This document shows positions 48,178 to 58,886 of a stretch of 64,000 nucleotides of DNA, piece by piece (positions within the stretch are counted from its first letter, which is position 1; every line of letters starts with the position of its first letter). The stretch comes from Aralia elata. Its lineage: Eukaryota > Streptophyta > Magnoliopsida > Apiales > Araliaceae. The notes under the pieces were generated by a model. It was not told the DNA's origin and made no database searches. It saw nothing but the letters and a program-made list of their open reading frames with translations. Position numbers and translations under genes: made by a program. The stretch covers positions 77,079,358 to 77,143,357 of the forward strand of contig CM068377.1 of NCBI GenBank assembly GCA_034770075.1. Reading direction: 5' to 3'.

Positions 48178-48402
48178 GACAACAGTGAGAATATGGGTAG
48201 CATAAACAGTTTCAACACTAGAATTAGCAAATATGATAATCAAAACATGCTCCTTCACATTAAAGGGTCCCGGATTCAACGTAAATTCCCACCTTGATCC
48301 CTTTAAGAAAACCCGTTTGGTGATCATTTTTGCCATGAGATGCCCGATAGGCACAACCTTCAATTATGGCAGAAATCGAAGTGATGGTCAGAGGCTCTGT
48401 TG
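48178..48402 (-). pseudogene. Captured oligopeptide-transporter (OPT) exon fragment
   Basis: OPT proteins are multi-pass membrane carriers of small peptides and metal chelates. On the minus strand this piece reads TEPLTITSIS, then after a one-base frame change PIGHLMAK, RVFLKGSRWEFTLNPGPFNV, KEHVLI, IFANS and VYATHILTVV. The NPGPFN-KEHV-ITIFAN block and the preceding TEPLTIT are hallmarks of plant OPT proteins. About 75 residues of a ~730-residue family are present, ending abruptly at both sides, so this is a fragment and cannot transport. It lies in the middle of element E2, between its TIRs, as expected of transduplicated host sequence. The donor gene is not in the window. Confidence 0.85.
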
Positions 48403-48430
48403 ATGTTGCTGATTGAAGCAGTATTAAGTC

Positions 48431-48440
48431 GTCCGCTTGT
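48431..48440. repeat. Half palindromic box, E2 right inner
   Basis: GTCCGCTTGT: only one half-site remains of the mirror partner of 47870-47892; a short deletion removed the other. Confidence 0.6.
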
Positions 48441-48482
48441 TATAAATTGGGGGCATAATTGTCAAAATTATTTCAATTACCA

Positions 48483-48505
48483 GTCCGCTAGAAGTTCTAG
48501 CGGAC
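48483..48505. repeat. Palindromic box, E2 right outer
   Basis: GTCCGCTAGAA, one G, TTCTAGCGGAC: perfect palindrome. Confidence 0.9.
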
Positions 48506-48539
48506 GACGATTCTATTCTTCTAATCCCAGCCGTTCCTA

Positions 48540-49477
48540 ATTGTAACTAGGGGCGGATCCAGCCGCTGAAGTCAGAGGGGACAAATTTGAAATAAAGAAA
48601 TTATCGCAAAAAATAAAAAATATAGTAAAATAAATTACAAAACTAAATAATGTCCAAATATTATTTATAGTAACATTTTTTGAGATTTCTGTTGATTTAT
48701 ATTATTTTGATTTTAATGATGACACGTTATTTTGTAGTGTTATTATATTTTTACAGGTTTGGACTTTGATTGAAGACATGAAGGCTCGAAGAAAAATGAT
48801 TGAGTCTTTAAGAAATTAATGTAAGATTTTAACTTTAATTATCCCTTAGTCAAGGTTCTAGATTTTCATTGCATGAAAATAATTATACAAATAGCTAATT
48901 AAAACTATTATTTAATTAGGTTTTCTAATTGTGAAAAGCTAAAGTTTTTTGATTGGCCATCACTTATTTAAATGGAATTAACAAAGTGAGTCACTCACTC
49001 TCCACTAAAAAATGAGATCCTGAAGCTTAAAAGAAGGGAAGCAGAACATTTTTTAATATTGTCCATCAATCCATCATCTCAAAATTAATGCATAATGAGC
49101 ATAATCGTTGCAGGTCCTATATTTAGGATTTAGGAATGCTAAATTAGCATGATAAATAAGTATACACATCTATCACATGCTTTAGTGGAAACATAGGAAT
49201 AATATATCAAACTTTTTCTCCCTGGAAGAGTGTGGATATTCCTATCTTCTCCCACTAGTCCATATCATATCATGGATTTTTTTTTTGTTTATTAATAATA
49301 ATCATTCTCTCCCACTATTGTCTACCATACTTCCCATATTTAAAACAAATGTTGCTTCCCCCAAGAATTTTTTAAGTCTTAAATATGTAAATGTTCCGGG
49401 CATGAATTATCTGGGCATAGAATCCAGAGGGGGCAGGCGCCCCCTGCCCCAAGCATAGATCCGCCCCTGATTGTAAC
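48540..49477. mobile_element. hAT nonautonomous element with 8-bp target duplication
   Basis: The element 48548-49469 (922 bp) has ends TAGGGGCGGATC and, as complement, CAGGGGCGGATC, and is flanked by ATTGTAAC on both sides (48540-48547 and 49470-49477). CAGGGG ends with an 8-bp duplication are diagnostic for hAT. It landed in the right TIR of E2, so it is younger than E2. No transposase frame. Confidence 0.9.
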
Positions 49478-49634
49478 GGAAGGTAGAGATGATATTTGTC
49501 AATTTTTAATCCATAGAAAATATATGTTATGGATCATTGCCCTATATATATATATTTAATCCATGTTAGTGAGACTTTGTGGAACGGAGAGGGTGGCTTA
49601 TTGCATGTCTTCTTTCTTTACTACATAGCAAGTT

Positions 49635-49636
<2 letters not shown>

Positions 49637-49688
<52 letters not shown>
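49637..49688. repeat. TA microsatellite
   Basis: About 25 TA units; block A has only a short TA/GTAC stretch here, so this is an expansion in B. Confidence 0.95.
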
Positions 49689-49691
<3 letters not shown>

Positions 49692-49945
49692 AAGCTATCA
49701 AGTGATCCTACTCCAAGGCGAACAAGAGGCACACTGACAAACTTCAAGTTCTCCAACTCTAGTTGTAGGTTAAAGTTGTACAATCCAAGTCATTTGTACT
49801 CCTATCCAAGCATCAATTTCATCAATGAAAACTATGAGATTACCTCCATTCCATTCTAAGAGAAGGACGTGGATTGTTGCTAGAGAATAAATTATACAAG
49901 GATGGCATATAAACTAGTGGTTTTATATCCATCCAATAAAAACAT

Positions 49946-52900
49946 TGTTAGGTTTGTATATAACACGAACATGCAATCAAATTACATAAATAAAGCGGAA
50001 GCGTGATAAAATCAGATTTTAAAAGTTTTATACAAACCATCACCATGATCTTTATTTATGCACAATTATTAATTAAACGAAAGAGATGGAGAATAAAAAT
50101 TATACCCTTATAGAATTCTAGCTTCCTCAGGTACAAGTTTACCTCCAATTCCTTTGCCTTCTCCTTGAATTCCACTGATTAAATTCCTTCTTTTGATTAA
50201 CGTTAGTCAGCCAAGTGTTTGGCCTCTAAAGGTGATCCACCAAGGAATAATACTTGTTCAAGAAGATGTGTAATGACCATGATTTTCCAAGCAATTTATT
50301 CAGGTCAACAATTTAAATCATGTTATTAAATTCTCTTGTGTATTGATTTAAACCCATAAATGATTTGGGTAGCTATGTGTGGTTATTTGTTGATTGATTT
50401 AATAGCCCGAGCATTATGGACTAGCCTCGCGTTTATTAAGCAAGCCCAATAAGCTACTTATGGCCTTGTAAAGGGTTAACATTATTAATTTCACTAAGGG
50501 ATTCCTAGTATTAGGCAGGTCCGTTTATTTCTTTTCAACAAGCCCAATCCAAGTTCTTAATGTTGGGTGTAGCAAGCTGATCATCAGCTAAGGACTTAGT
50601 AGCCCAGACATGGAGCCACCTGACCTCGTGGCTTTACTGTTGATGGTTGATTTAAAGGTTGCGCGTAAGTACCACTAGTCGCACTAGGCCAGTGGCCTAT
50701 TCCGTGTGATATGAAGACCCAGGCATGCGAATGACAACCTGTCGATTGATGTAACAGAGGGCTGGTGAAGCCTTTCACCTAATCACGCTTAACCAGCGGG
50801 TATTACCAGCGTATATTGGTCATACCCACTGGGTAATAACTAGCGACTGGGTAAAGATTTCCCTATTAATAGAGACCTTATTCTCTTGGGGAAGTTTGCT
50901 GAGTTTATACAATACTGATACAAGAGAGATACTGTGAGCTGAGAGGTAAGAGTAACCTTGGGAGAAACTATTGCCATTTGGAGAGGCGAGTAGAATCTGA
51001 AAGCTAAGGAATTAGAAATCGAAGCTCCGAAGAGGTGAGACTTCCTTTTTATTCCAAGCATTTATCTTACCTTGTCTAGTTAAATTCCCTTCTGATGGAG
51101 TCAGTAGGTGTCGAGTCGAGCATGATCAGTTGTAGTGGGGGATTAACGTTAATCCCTGAGTCATAGAGTGCAATGCAGGCACTGCATAGATATAGGACGG
51201 GGTAGTAACTCAAGCCCGAGTCATATTGATGACCCTATCCTTATCACTTAGCAATATCGGAAGGACCGAAGTTGCCCGATGAGGTTCGTCGCCTCACCTT
51301 GAACTCTTGGACCTAAGCATCTGGGTTAGGTACCGGTGGTTACCCGACCCCAAACTATAGCATGGTTCCTATAGCGAGATCTATTATCAAAATCGAAGGC
51401 ATTGGCCTTTGATTCCAATAGGTTTAGTTCAATATTGGAAACCGAAGGCCCTAGTCGTTTCGCTGTGAGGGCTTGGTTCAGTCCAAAAGCGATTGTGATA
51501 TAGACGAACCAATAGGTTATTTCCCGAACCCAAACTCTCAATCCCCGATGAGGGACTTTAGTCTGCCATTCGACCCCGAAGTCGAAAGGTTTCCCTAAGG
51601 AGAACCCGAAGTCAAATCACTGGAGGTGACGGGTTATCCGACCTCGAACCCGAACCTTGACTATTTCTCCGAAGTCACTAATCGAGTCGAGCATTAGTTC
51701 ACCCGATCCCGAAGTGGTTCCCGAACCACGAGAGATCCCGAACTATGAGAGGTTTCCAAGGGGGAAGTCCGTAGTCGGACCCGAGGGTGCGGATAGCTGC
51801 TAAAGGTCCGGCTCAGTGATGAACCCGAAGCAGAATCTTTAATTACCAGTAAGGCTCGGAACTGACTTTTAAAGTCGTAACTCCGAAGCCGAAGACTTAG
51901 AATGACGTTGAGGCCCAAATATTTGACTATCCGAAGCCAAACGCAAGATACATCTAATACCGAAGAGGACCCCGATATACGGGCGGTCCCTGAACCACGA
52001 GAATTTCCCGAAGGGGATCCGAAGCCAGCATCTTGTTGGCAGAGGGTTGGTCAGACCCAAAGGTATATCCCTAGTTCATCATGGGACTTCAGAAGCAAGT
52101 CGTTGAACCTAGTGGGTGGTCGCAGAATCCCCCACTGGTCCGACGGTGACTCTACCGATAGTACCGAGGTCCTACGGATTCATAGGAGTGGCTAGTCAAA
52201 CCTCTTGTAGGAAAAGAGAGTCCAACGGAGTTCATAAGTACCCCTTAAGTGAGTCTATCCTATTTGTTCTTAATGCATAGCTATGACTGATCAGAGTGCA
52301 TAATTATGATCACTATAGGATACTCGCAGAATAGAATCGTTGAGTAAATTTGTATAAGCAGCAAATCAGGCAAGTATCTAAACCTTAAGCACTACTTTTA
52401 TTTTGTGCAGACAGGTATGTGTTATGCAAGTTCTTAATCTTATACGTCACATATATTGCAAGTTTCTAATCTCACGCTACTTACCCGACCTCGAGATTAT
52501 AACTATTACAAGTTCCTGACTATCTTTACATTGAACAAGTCTGCTATCATATCTTGTGCAAGTTCCTATTATATGTTGTCAAATTCTCGAAGTAAGTTCG
52601 AGTCCTATTTCTCAAGCATATGCTAGGTGGTTTAATTGCTTTGAGATTATTCCACATCAATAGCACTGTTTTTCGCACTCAGTGCATTTGCTGCCATTGT
52701 ATTGGTAAACAAAGTTCATATTTCAATTCTGATATTCATGAACTATTCAAGAGAAGTCTAACCCATTGTTCGGTTAGACACATACATGTTTATTAAATTT
52801 AAAATCTATCCCAAACCCATAGTTGGGTGCGGATTCTTGGACTGAGATGAACAACCCCATGATGGGGAGTAACCTAAGTATCTGAAAGACGGTACACGAG

Positions 52901-55061
52901 ATGGAGTTAAATGGTATGCATATTCATAGGGTACAAAAGGTTGATCCCCTTGCGTACACACTCTATAGTTGGTAACCTAAGGGGGGGTCGGTCAAGGTGA
53001 CCGATGCCTCATGTGTATGTTCATAGTCTACTTAAATGTTTGCAGTTAATAATCAATCTTCATTCATTTACCGATCATTGATTATCTTGTTTCCGTTATT
53101 CACTTTCTTGAGTTTGTTACAGTTATTCTTACTATGGAATAATTTGAAATTATTTATCTTCATTCATGATATATCCCTTGTTCGTTTAACTTGCTGAGCA
53201 AACTCATTGCTCATCCTTGCTATATCATGAAAATATTACGGTTAAGCCCGAGTGCTCGAGCAGAGATAAGGGCAAGGAGAAGATGAAGTTCTAGGCTTCG
53301 GATGGACGCACCATCTATTTTACTGTTTTGTCTGGACTTCGGATTATGTAACCCGAACGGTATTAGTTACTTCTCTATGCTTCAGGATGTTTATTTAAGG
53401 TTATAGATCTTGGGACCCTTTGTAAACCTTTTTAAATGATCAATATATGATTATTTATTCCGCATTTAGTTGTCATATATTGATTGAAGGTGATTGAATG
53501 TCGTTGATCGTGAGCACTAAGTTCGAGGTATTGGTACCTGAATTTGGGGTTGTCATAAGATGGGTGTTGGCAAAACCCTAATTTCTATCTCTATAGAAAT
53601 AGTAAGTACTCTCCACAATTCTTATGCAAGAGTGTGTAACCCCAATCTATGATAAGACTTCTCTTATTTATAGATGTAGGAAAAACCCTTCCCTAAACTA
53701 TTTAGGATTAGGGTTTCTATTCTAATTAAACTCTTTTAATTAAATTAAACTCCTAATCTAATTAGGAATTCATGATAGAGTACTTCTATTAATTAATTCT
53801 CAATCCCTATTAGGAATTAAATAATAGTAATTGTAATAATAATAAGACTTCTCTTATTAATTTAGATTTAATATTTTTAAAATATTAAATAATAAATATT
53901 AAGCTATTTAATTTATTCTATCTCCATAGACTAAATTAAATATACTTAACTTATTATTATAATTATGCCATTTACTTCTTAAATAAATATTTTCTTTTTG
54001 CGGTGTGACCCTTTAGGTTCTCCATATTAAACCGGTTGTGAATTAATCAATTAGAACAATTCTAATCTTATTTAAATAAATAAATCAAACTATTTAATTC
54101 ATTTAAATAAATAATATTTATTCTACAATAAGGGTAAGCCCCCTTAGCGATCAACGACTTTCCAGATAATATAGATTTTAACATTAATCATAAAAGAACC
54201 TTTCAGTGAATAGTTACCGTACAATTCAATCCTTCTACTATACAATGTCCCAATTAAATATAAGACATGGAATTACTGTCAAGTCTTATTTTATTTAATT
54301 ATATGTATTTCAATTCCCAAAATGCACAACTCTAACTAATGCAAATTAGAAACTCCTTTCTAATTTCATTCTGCCTTGGCCAAGGACTACTGAGTTGTCA
54401 TTTATCGAATCACATAGGACATTCACATCTTTTTCTAAACATGATAGATTCTTTGTTGATCATTCATCTATCTCCATGTACAACTTATTATACCCAATCA
54501 TACCCTTTGATATACCCTAAAGGTCTTAAGGGACATGTCAAAGTATAACTCATCATACACAAGATACTATGATAATCTCAAATCCAAGGATCACTTGTAC
54601 TACTATCACTAGAGGAATTTCTATTGACAGCCGAGTAAAACTCCATTAGGTATTCCTTAGCGAGCCACGTTCAGTGAACTTATTCTCCAATAAGCACCTA
54701 CATACTTGCTTTAGTGTCTCTACATAAATGATTATGAGATCAACTATTCTCTTCCTAAGAGCAAACAACGTATGTACTAATCTATCCGGATTCACTAATT
54801 TTCTTTTTAGTAATCCAATGATTAGGAACAATTTTAGTTTGTGAGCTATCTAGAATTTAGATCTCATTAGCATGGTAACCATCATGATTCTAAAAACATT
54901 GCTCAAAGCTATGGGTTTATCATATTTAATATAACATCACTATGTAGATAATATAAAATGCCTTTTAAGAAAATCAATTTTTTTATTAATAAATAAATAA
55001 GATTACAAAATATATGCTGCATCATATCAAATATGATTGGCTTGTGTGCATGCTACTTTCA
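49946..55061 (-). repeat. Copia 3' LTR (contains nested insertion)
   Basis: It matches 60571-62409 end to end apart from the 3289-bp insertion at 50269-53557. Net length is about 1.82 kb. On the minus strand it begins TGAAAGTAGCATG directly after the polypurine tract. Confidence 0.9.
50264..53562. mobile_element. Nested solo-LTR-like insertion, 3.29 kb
   Basis: The insertion 50269-53557 interrupts the copia LTR (compare 60890-60900) and is flanked by AGATG on both sides (50264-50268 and 53558-53562). It starts TGTAATGACC and ends GTTGTCATA; the complement TATGACAACCCC is one base from the TGTGACAACCC start of many Ty3 LTRs. It is GC-richer than its host, has many 'cccgaa' words and no real coding frame. 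A large solo LTR of a Tekay/Del-type chromovirus is the best guess. Orientation is open. Confidence 0.7.
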
Positions 55062-55076
55062 ATCTCCCACTTGCAC
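55062..55076 (-). promoter_or_regulatory. Copia polypurine tract
   Basis: On the minus strand GTGCAAGTGGGAGAT directly precedes the TG of the 3' LTR, the usual second-strand primer of this copia lineage. Confidence 0.85.
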
Positions 55077-55081
55077 TAAAG

Positions 55082-55717
55082 TCAATCGTCATGGTATCTA
55101 ATACACATTTTCTCTAAGTGACGATCAAACTGTTGTTGTGTTAAAGCTTTAGTAAATAGATCTGCAATGTTGTTTTGAGAGTCCACACGTTCCAGGGTGA
55201 CATCTCCTCTTTCAGTGATCTCTCTAATCAAATGAAACTATCGCAACACGTGTTTGGATTTCTGATGAGACCTGGGTTCCTTTACCTGTGCAACAGCTCT
55301 GGTGTTGTCACAGAATAAATGTACGACTCCTCTAATGCTAGGAACCACTTCAAGTTCAGTTATTAACTTCTTCATCCAAACATCTTCTTTTGCAGCTATG
55401 TACTCTGCCTCTGTCACTGAATCAACAACTGTTTGCTGCTTAGAACTTTTCCAACTCACTGCGCCACCGTTTAAGGTAAATACATACCCTGAAACAGATT
55501 TACTGTCATCTTGATCCGTTTGAAAACTTGAGTCTGTATAGCCCTCTAGTTTCAATTCAGACCCACCGTAAACAAGAAATACATCCTTAGTTCTTCTTAA
55601 GTACTTTAGAATATTTTTCACTGCCTTCCAGTGCTCTTCTCCTGGATTTGACTGATATCTGCTTGTTACACTAAGTGCATGAGCAACATCCGGTCTAGTA
55701 CATATCATACCGTACAT
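55082..55717 (-). pseudogene. Copia RNase H domain
   Basis: RNase H removes RNA from RNA-DNA hybrids during reverse transcription. The frame opens with YGMICTRPDVAHALSV and continues with EGYTDSSFQ, SVSGYVFTLNGGAVSWKS, TEAEYIAA and FCDNTRAVAQ, all hallmarks of copia RNase H. A TAG at about 55238 replaces a residue in 'HVLRxFHLIREI'; reading on gives ERGDVTLE and the usual end RYHDD before TGA at 55082-55084. It is joined to the RT by a one-base frame change at about 55720. Confidence 0.9.
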
Positions 55718-55725
55718 GATAGATC

Positions 55726-56515
55726 TTATGCCGAAGTATAAGGAATCTTACTTATACGGTCTCTCTTCTCAAGTTTCTTTGGAGCATGTTTCTTGGAGAG
55801 ATGTATTCCATGGCTCATTGGCATGAGACCTCTCTTGGAATCTTCCACGCTAAACTTCTTTAGCATCGAGTCAATGTACTTTCTTTGGGTTAAGCCAAAC
55901 ATCCTTTTAGATCTATCTCTATAGATCTTTATCCCCAAAATATAGGATAACCAAATTTTGATCGACTGTAGCATAGGAACATCATTCCCTATCAGTAATA
56001 TATCGTCTACATATAATACTAGGAATGAAACAGCGCTCCCACTAACCTTCTTATACACACAAGGTTCATCCTCATTTTTGATAAAATCAAATCTTTTGAT
56101 TATCTCATCAAAATGGATGTTCCATCTTCGAGAAGCTTGCTTCAATCCATAATAGATCGTTGTAGCTTATAGACTTGATTTGTTCTAACCGTTGAAACAA
56201 AACCCTCTGGTTGTATCATATATACATTCTCCTCAAGCTCTCCATTGAGGAAGGCCGTTTTCACGTCCATTTGCCAGATTTTGTAGTCATAATAAGCAGC
56301 AATTGCAAGCAAAATCCGAATGGACTTGAGCATAGCTACTGGTGAGAAGGTTTCATTATAGTCAACTCCTTGTCTTTGTTTGAAACCTTTTGCAACTAGT
56401 CAGGCCTTAGAGGTCTCTCAACCTTGTCGTCTGCTCTAGTCTTTCTCTTAAAGACCCATTTGTACCCAATAGGCTTAATGCCCTCAGGTGGTGAAACCAA
56501 AGTCCATACTTGGTT
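55726..56515 (-). pseudogene. Copia reverse transcriptase domain
   Basis: RT copies the element RNA into DNA. Seen in order: VWTLVSPPEG, YKWVFKRK, a stop, LVAKGFKQRQGVDYNETFSP, YYDYKIWQMDVKTAFLNG, VYMIQPEGF, then after a frameshift LKQASRRWN and the catalytic LYVDDILLIGND. About a dozen residues (the 'F-MKDLGEA' segment usual in the family) are missing just before ILGIKIYRDRSK. The YVDD core and the MDVKTAFLNG motif are intact, but three frame interruptions rule out function. Confidence 0.92.
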
Positions 56516-56980
56516 TTCATACATGGAGTCTATCTCAGATTTCATGGCTTCTAGCCATTTCTCTGAGTACTTTCTACTCATAGCCTCTTTGTAAGTCAAT
56601 GGATCATCATCATATATGATGTGTACCTCATCATCATCTTCTATGATGAATCCATACCTATCAGGTATCTTCGGTACTCTTCCAAATTTACGAATAGGTT
56701 GTGGTACAGTAGGTTCTTCCACTTGGTCAGATACCTGACTTTGATCCGTAGTGTTTTGTGGTTCTTGAACTTCTTCAAGATATATCTTACTTCCACTGAC
56801 CCCTTTAAGGATAAACTCTTTTTCCAAGAAGGCAGCGTGTTTCGCAACAAACACATTTTGATTAGTAGGATGATAGAAATAATATCCTAAACTTTCTTTA
56901 GGATATCCCACAAATCTACACTTGTCGGATCTAGTCTTCAGCTTATCATGCTCAAACCTTTTGACATAAGCTAGATAATC
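56516..56980 (-). pseudogene. Copia integrase C-terminal and linker region
   Basis: Same frame as the integrase core after a TAG near 56981. 'YPKESLGYYFYHP' is the conserved 'GYPKxxKGYYFY' step at the end of copia integrases; an acidic linker leads to 'EAMKSEIDSM' at the RT start. Apart from the stop it is open to 56396. Confidence 0.8.
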
Positions 56981-57475
56981 TCAAGTCTTAACATGCTTAA
57001 GACTAGGTTTCCTCCCTATCCATAATTCATATGGGGTCTTTGGGACGGATTTGGTAGGTACCTTGTTAAGTAGGTATGCAGACAATGTTCGATTTCTCCT
57101 TTCAGATACACCATTTAACTGTGGTGTCCCTGGTGGAATCCATTGTGAGATTATACCATTTTCTTTGAGACAGCTTAGAAACTCATTGGTCAGGTATTCT
57201 CCTCCTCGATCCGATTGAAGAATCTTAATATTCTTACCAGTTTGCTTCTCTACTTCACTTCTGAATTCTTTGAACTTTTCAAACGATTCAGATTTGTATT
57301 TCATTAAATACATATATCCAAATCTAAAATGATTATCAGTGAAAGTAATAAAATAAGAATACCCTACTCGTGCATTCATTGTCATAGGTCCACATATGTC
57401 TGTGTGTACCAATACTAACAACTCTGTAATTTTTTTTCCTTTTTTACTAAAAGGAGATTTAGTCATCTTACCCAT
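56981..57475 (-). pseudogene. Copia integrase core
   Basis: Integrase inserts the DNA copy into the genome. The catalytic D-D-E triad is visible: VHTDICGP, LQSDRGGEY and GVSERRNRT. Directly after the last motif about 30 residues that normally follow (the 'LDMVRSMM..FWGYA' part) are missing and the frame resumes at SAYLLNKVPTKS, an in-frame deletion. The frame ends in TAG near 56981. Confidence 0.92.
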
Positions 57476-57991
57476 GAGACAAGATTCACAAGTTGGATAT
57501 AATTCGTAATCAGATAACTCTAAAAGTCCTCTTTATGCAACTTGGTTAATCTTGTTTCATCGATACGACCGAGTCTACAGTGCCACATAAAGGTATAATT
57601 AACATCATCTCTTTTTTTTCTTAGTTTGCTCAATTTGAAATATATTTTCACGCAAGTCAAGTATGTAAAGTCCATTCAGTAAATTTCCAACACCATATAA
57701 AACATTTTCATTATAAATAGAACAACTGTTGTTCTTTATTATAATATCAAAACCATCCATATCCAATACAGAAATTGAAATAATGTTTCTAATGAGTATT
57801 GGAACATAATAACAATTATTTAAACTAATGGACTTGCCTGTAGGCAGCGCTAAACAATAAATTCCTACAGCTAATGCAGCAACCTTTGCTCTATTTCCAA
57901 CTCGTAGGACGATTTCATCCTTGTTCAGCTTTCTACTTCTGCTTAGTCCCTGCATATTGTCACATGTGTGAGAACCACAGCCGGTATCCAA
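57476..57991 (-). pseudogene. Copia protease and pre-integrase (HHCC) region
   Basis: The aspartic protease motif DTGCGSH opens this segment, one TAG codon after gag in the same frame. Downstream, LLNGLYILDL is the usual protease/pre-integrase step. After a stop at 57605 the zinc-binding part reads WHCRLGRID..RLTKLHKED and, in another frame, YPTCESCLMGK. The second His of the HHCC set has become Arg, and one base change of frame splits it, so the integrase zinc finger is dead. Confidence 0.88.
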
Positions 57992-57994
57992 TAC

Positions 57995-58886
57995 CTAAGT
58001 AGAATTTTGACTTTCAGAAAAATTAATTTCAATCATGAACAAACCTAGATCGGAAGTCGAAGCTACTCGAAGCTTCTTTTGGTCCGTAAGATACTGCTTG
58101 TAGTTCCTCTTCCAGTGTCCCGGCTTATTGCAGTGGTAGAAAATTCTTTTGCTATCAGGATCAACTTTCTTATTATCCTTTCCTTTCGCCTTGCCCTTAG
58201 CCTTCTTCTTTTTCTTCTTTTCAGAAGATACCTTGGGCCTCTTCTTTTTCTTGGAAGAATCATCCACTAGTAAGACTTGGTTCTTATTAGATGAGAAGTG
58301 ACCTTCAACAGTTTTCAACATGTTAAGTAACCCAGGCAAGCTGACGTCCAATTTATTCATGTGAAAATTCACAACAAAATGTGAGAAGGTGTTCGGGAGT
58401 GACTGCAAGATCAAATCTTGGCTTAACTCCCCATCCATCATGAACCCTAGGTGTCCAAGTTGTTCAATCAGATTGATCATCTTTAGGACATGAGTCTCAA
58501 CAGTAGTGCCCTCGGTCATACAAGGTCGAAAGAGCTCCTTAGATATCTGATATCTAGCAGTCCTACTTTGCTCACCATACAACTCTTTGATGTGCAGCAA
58601 TATAGTAGGAGTATCCATAGTTTCATGCAGACGCTGAAGCTCGTTATTCATGGATGCGAGCATGATGTATTGAGCTAGGATTGCATTATTTTGCCACTTT
58701 TTGAAAGTGGCAATCTCTTCCTCAAAGGCTGTTTCTACAACATTTTGCAGGGACTGGCGAATTTAGGACATAAGAAATCCTTTCAACAGTGAGAACAATT
58801 CTCAGATTCCTTAACTAGTCCGTGTAATTCGGTCTGGTTAGTTTGTTAGCATCAAGTATGCTACGCAGTGATAGTGAGTTTGACAT
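57995..58886 (-). pseudogene. Copia gag
   Basis: Gag builds the particle. The probable start is ATG at 58886 (MSNSLSLRSILDANKL), followed by NYTD, a TAG where W is expected, LRNLRIVLTVERISYVL, a frame change near 58730, then ILAQYIMLASMNNELQRLHE and an open frame to 57995 with the usual UBN2-type gag pattern. The CCHC knuckle (YHCNKPGHWKRNY) has lost its first and last Cys. A Lys-rich stretch lies before it. The closing TAG is in frame with the protease. Confidence 0.88.

Larger units (their letters stand above)
47695..49542. mobile_element. Pack-MULE E2 carrying an OPT exon
   Basis: Block B has this insertion at a TA tract where block A has none. The ends are inverted copies of about 230 bp once the nested hAT element (48548-49469) is set aside: 'ctatggat.aaaaattg.caaatatcat.tctaccttccgttacaatta' on both sides, then two palindromic boxes. 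The right terminus GGGCAATGATCC (as complement) matches the E1 left end GGGCAAATGATTTCC; the outermost ~22 bases of the left end are lost. Without the hAT insert it is about 0.92 kb. Long TIRs and a captured gene piece define a Pack-MULE; the target duplication is hidden in TA repeats. Confidence 0.75.

Noticed and set aside
51326..52195. Cluster of short ORFs on both strands
   Set aside because: They overlap in several frames within the GC-rich solo-LTR-like insertion and resemble no protein; their openness follows from base composition.
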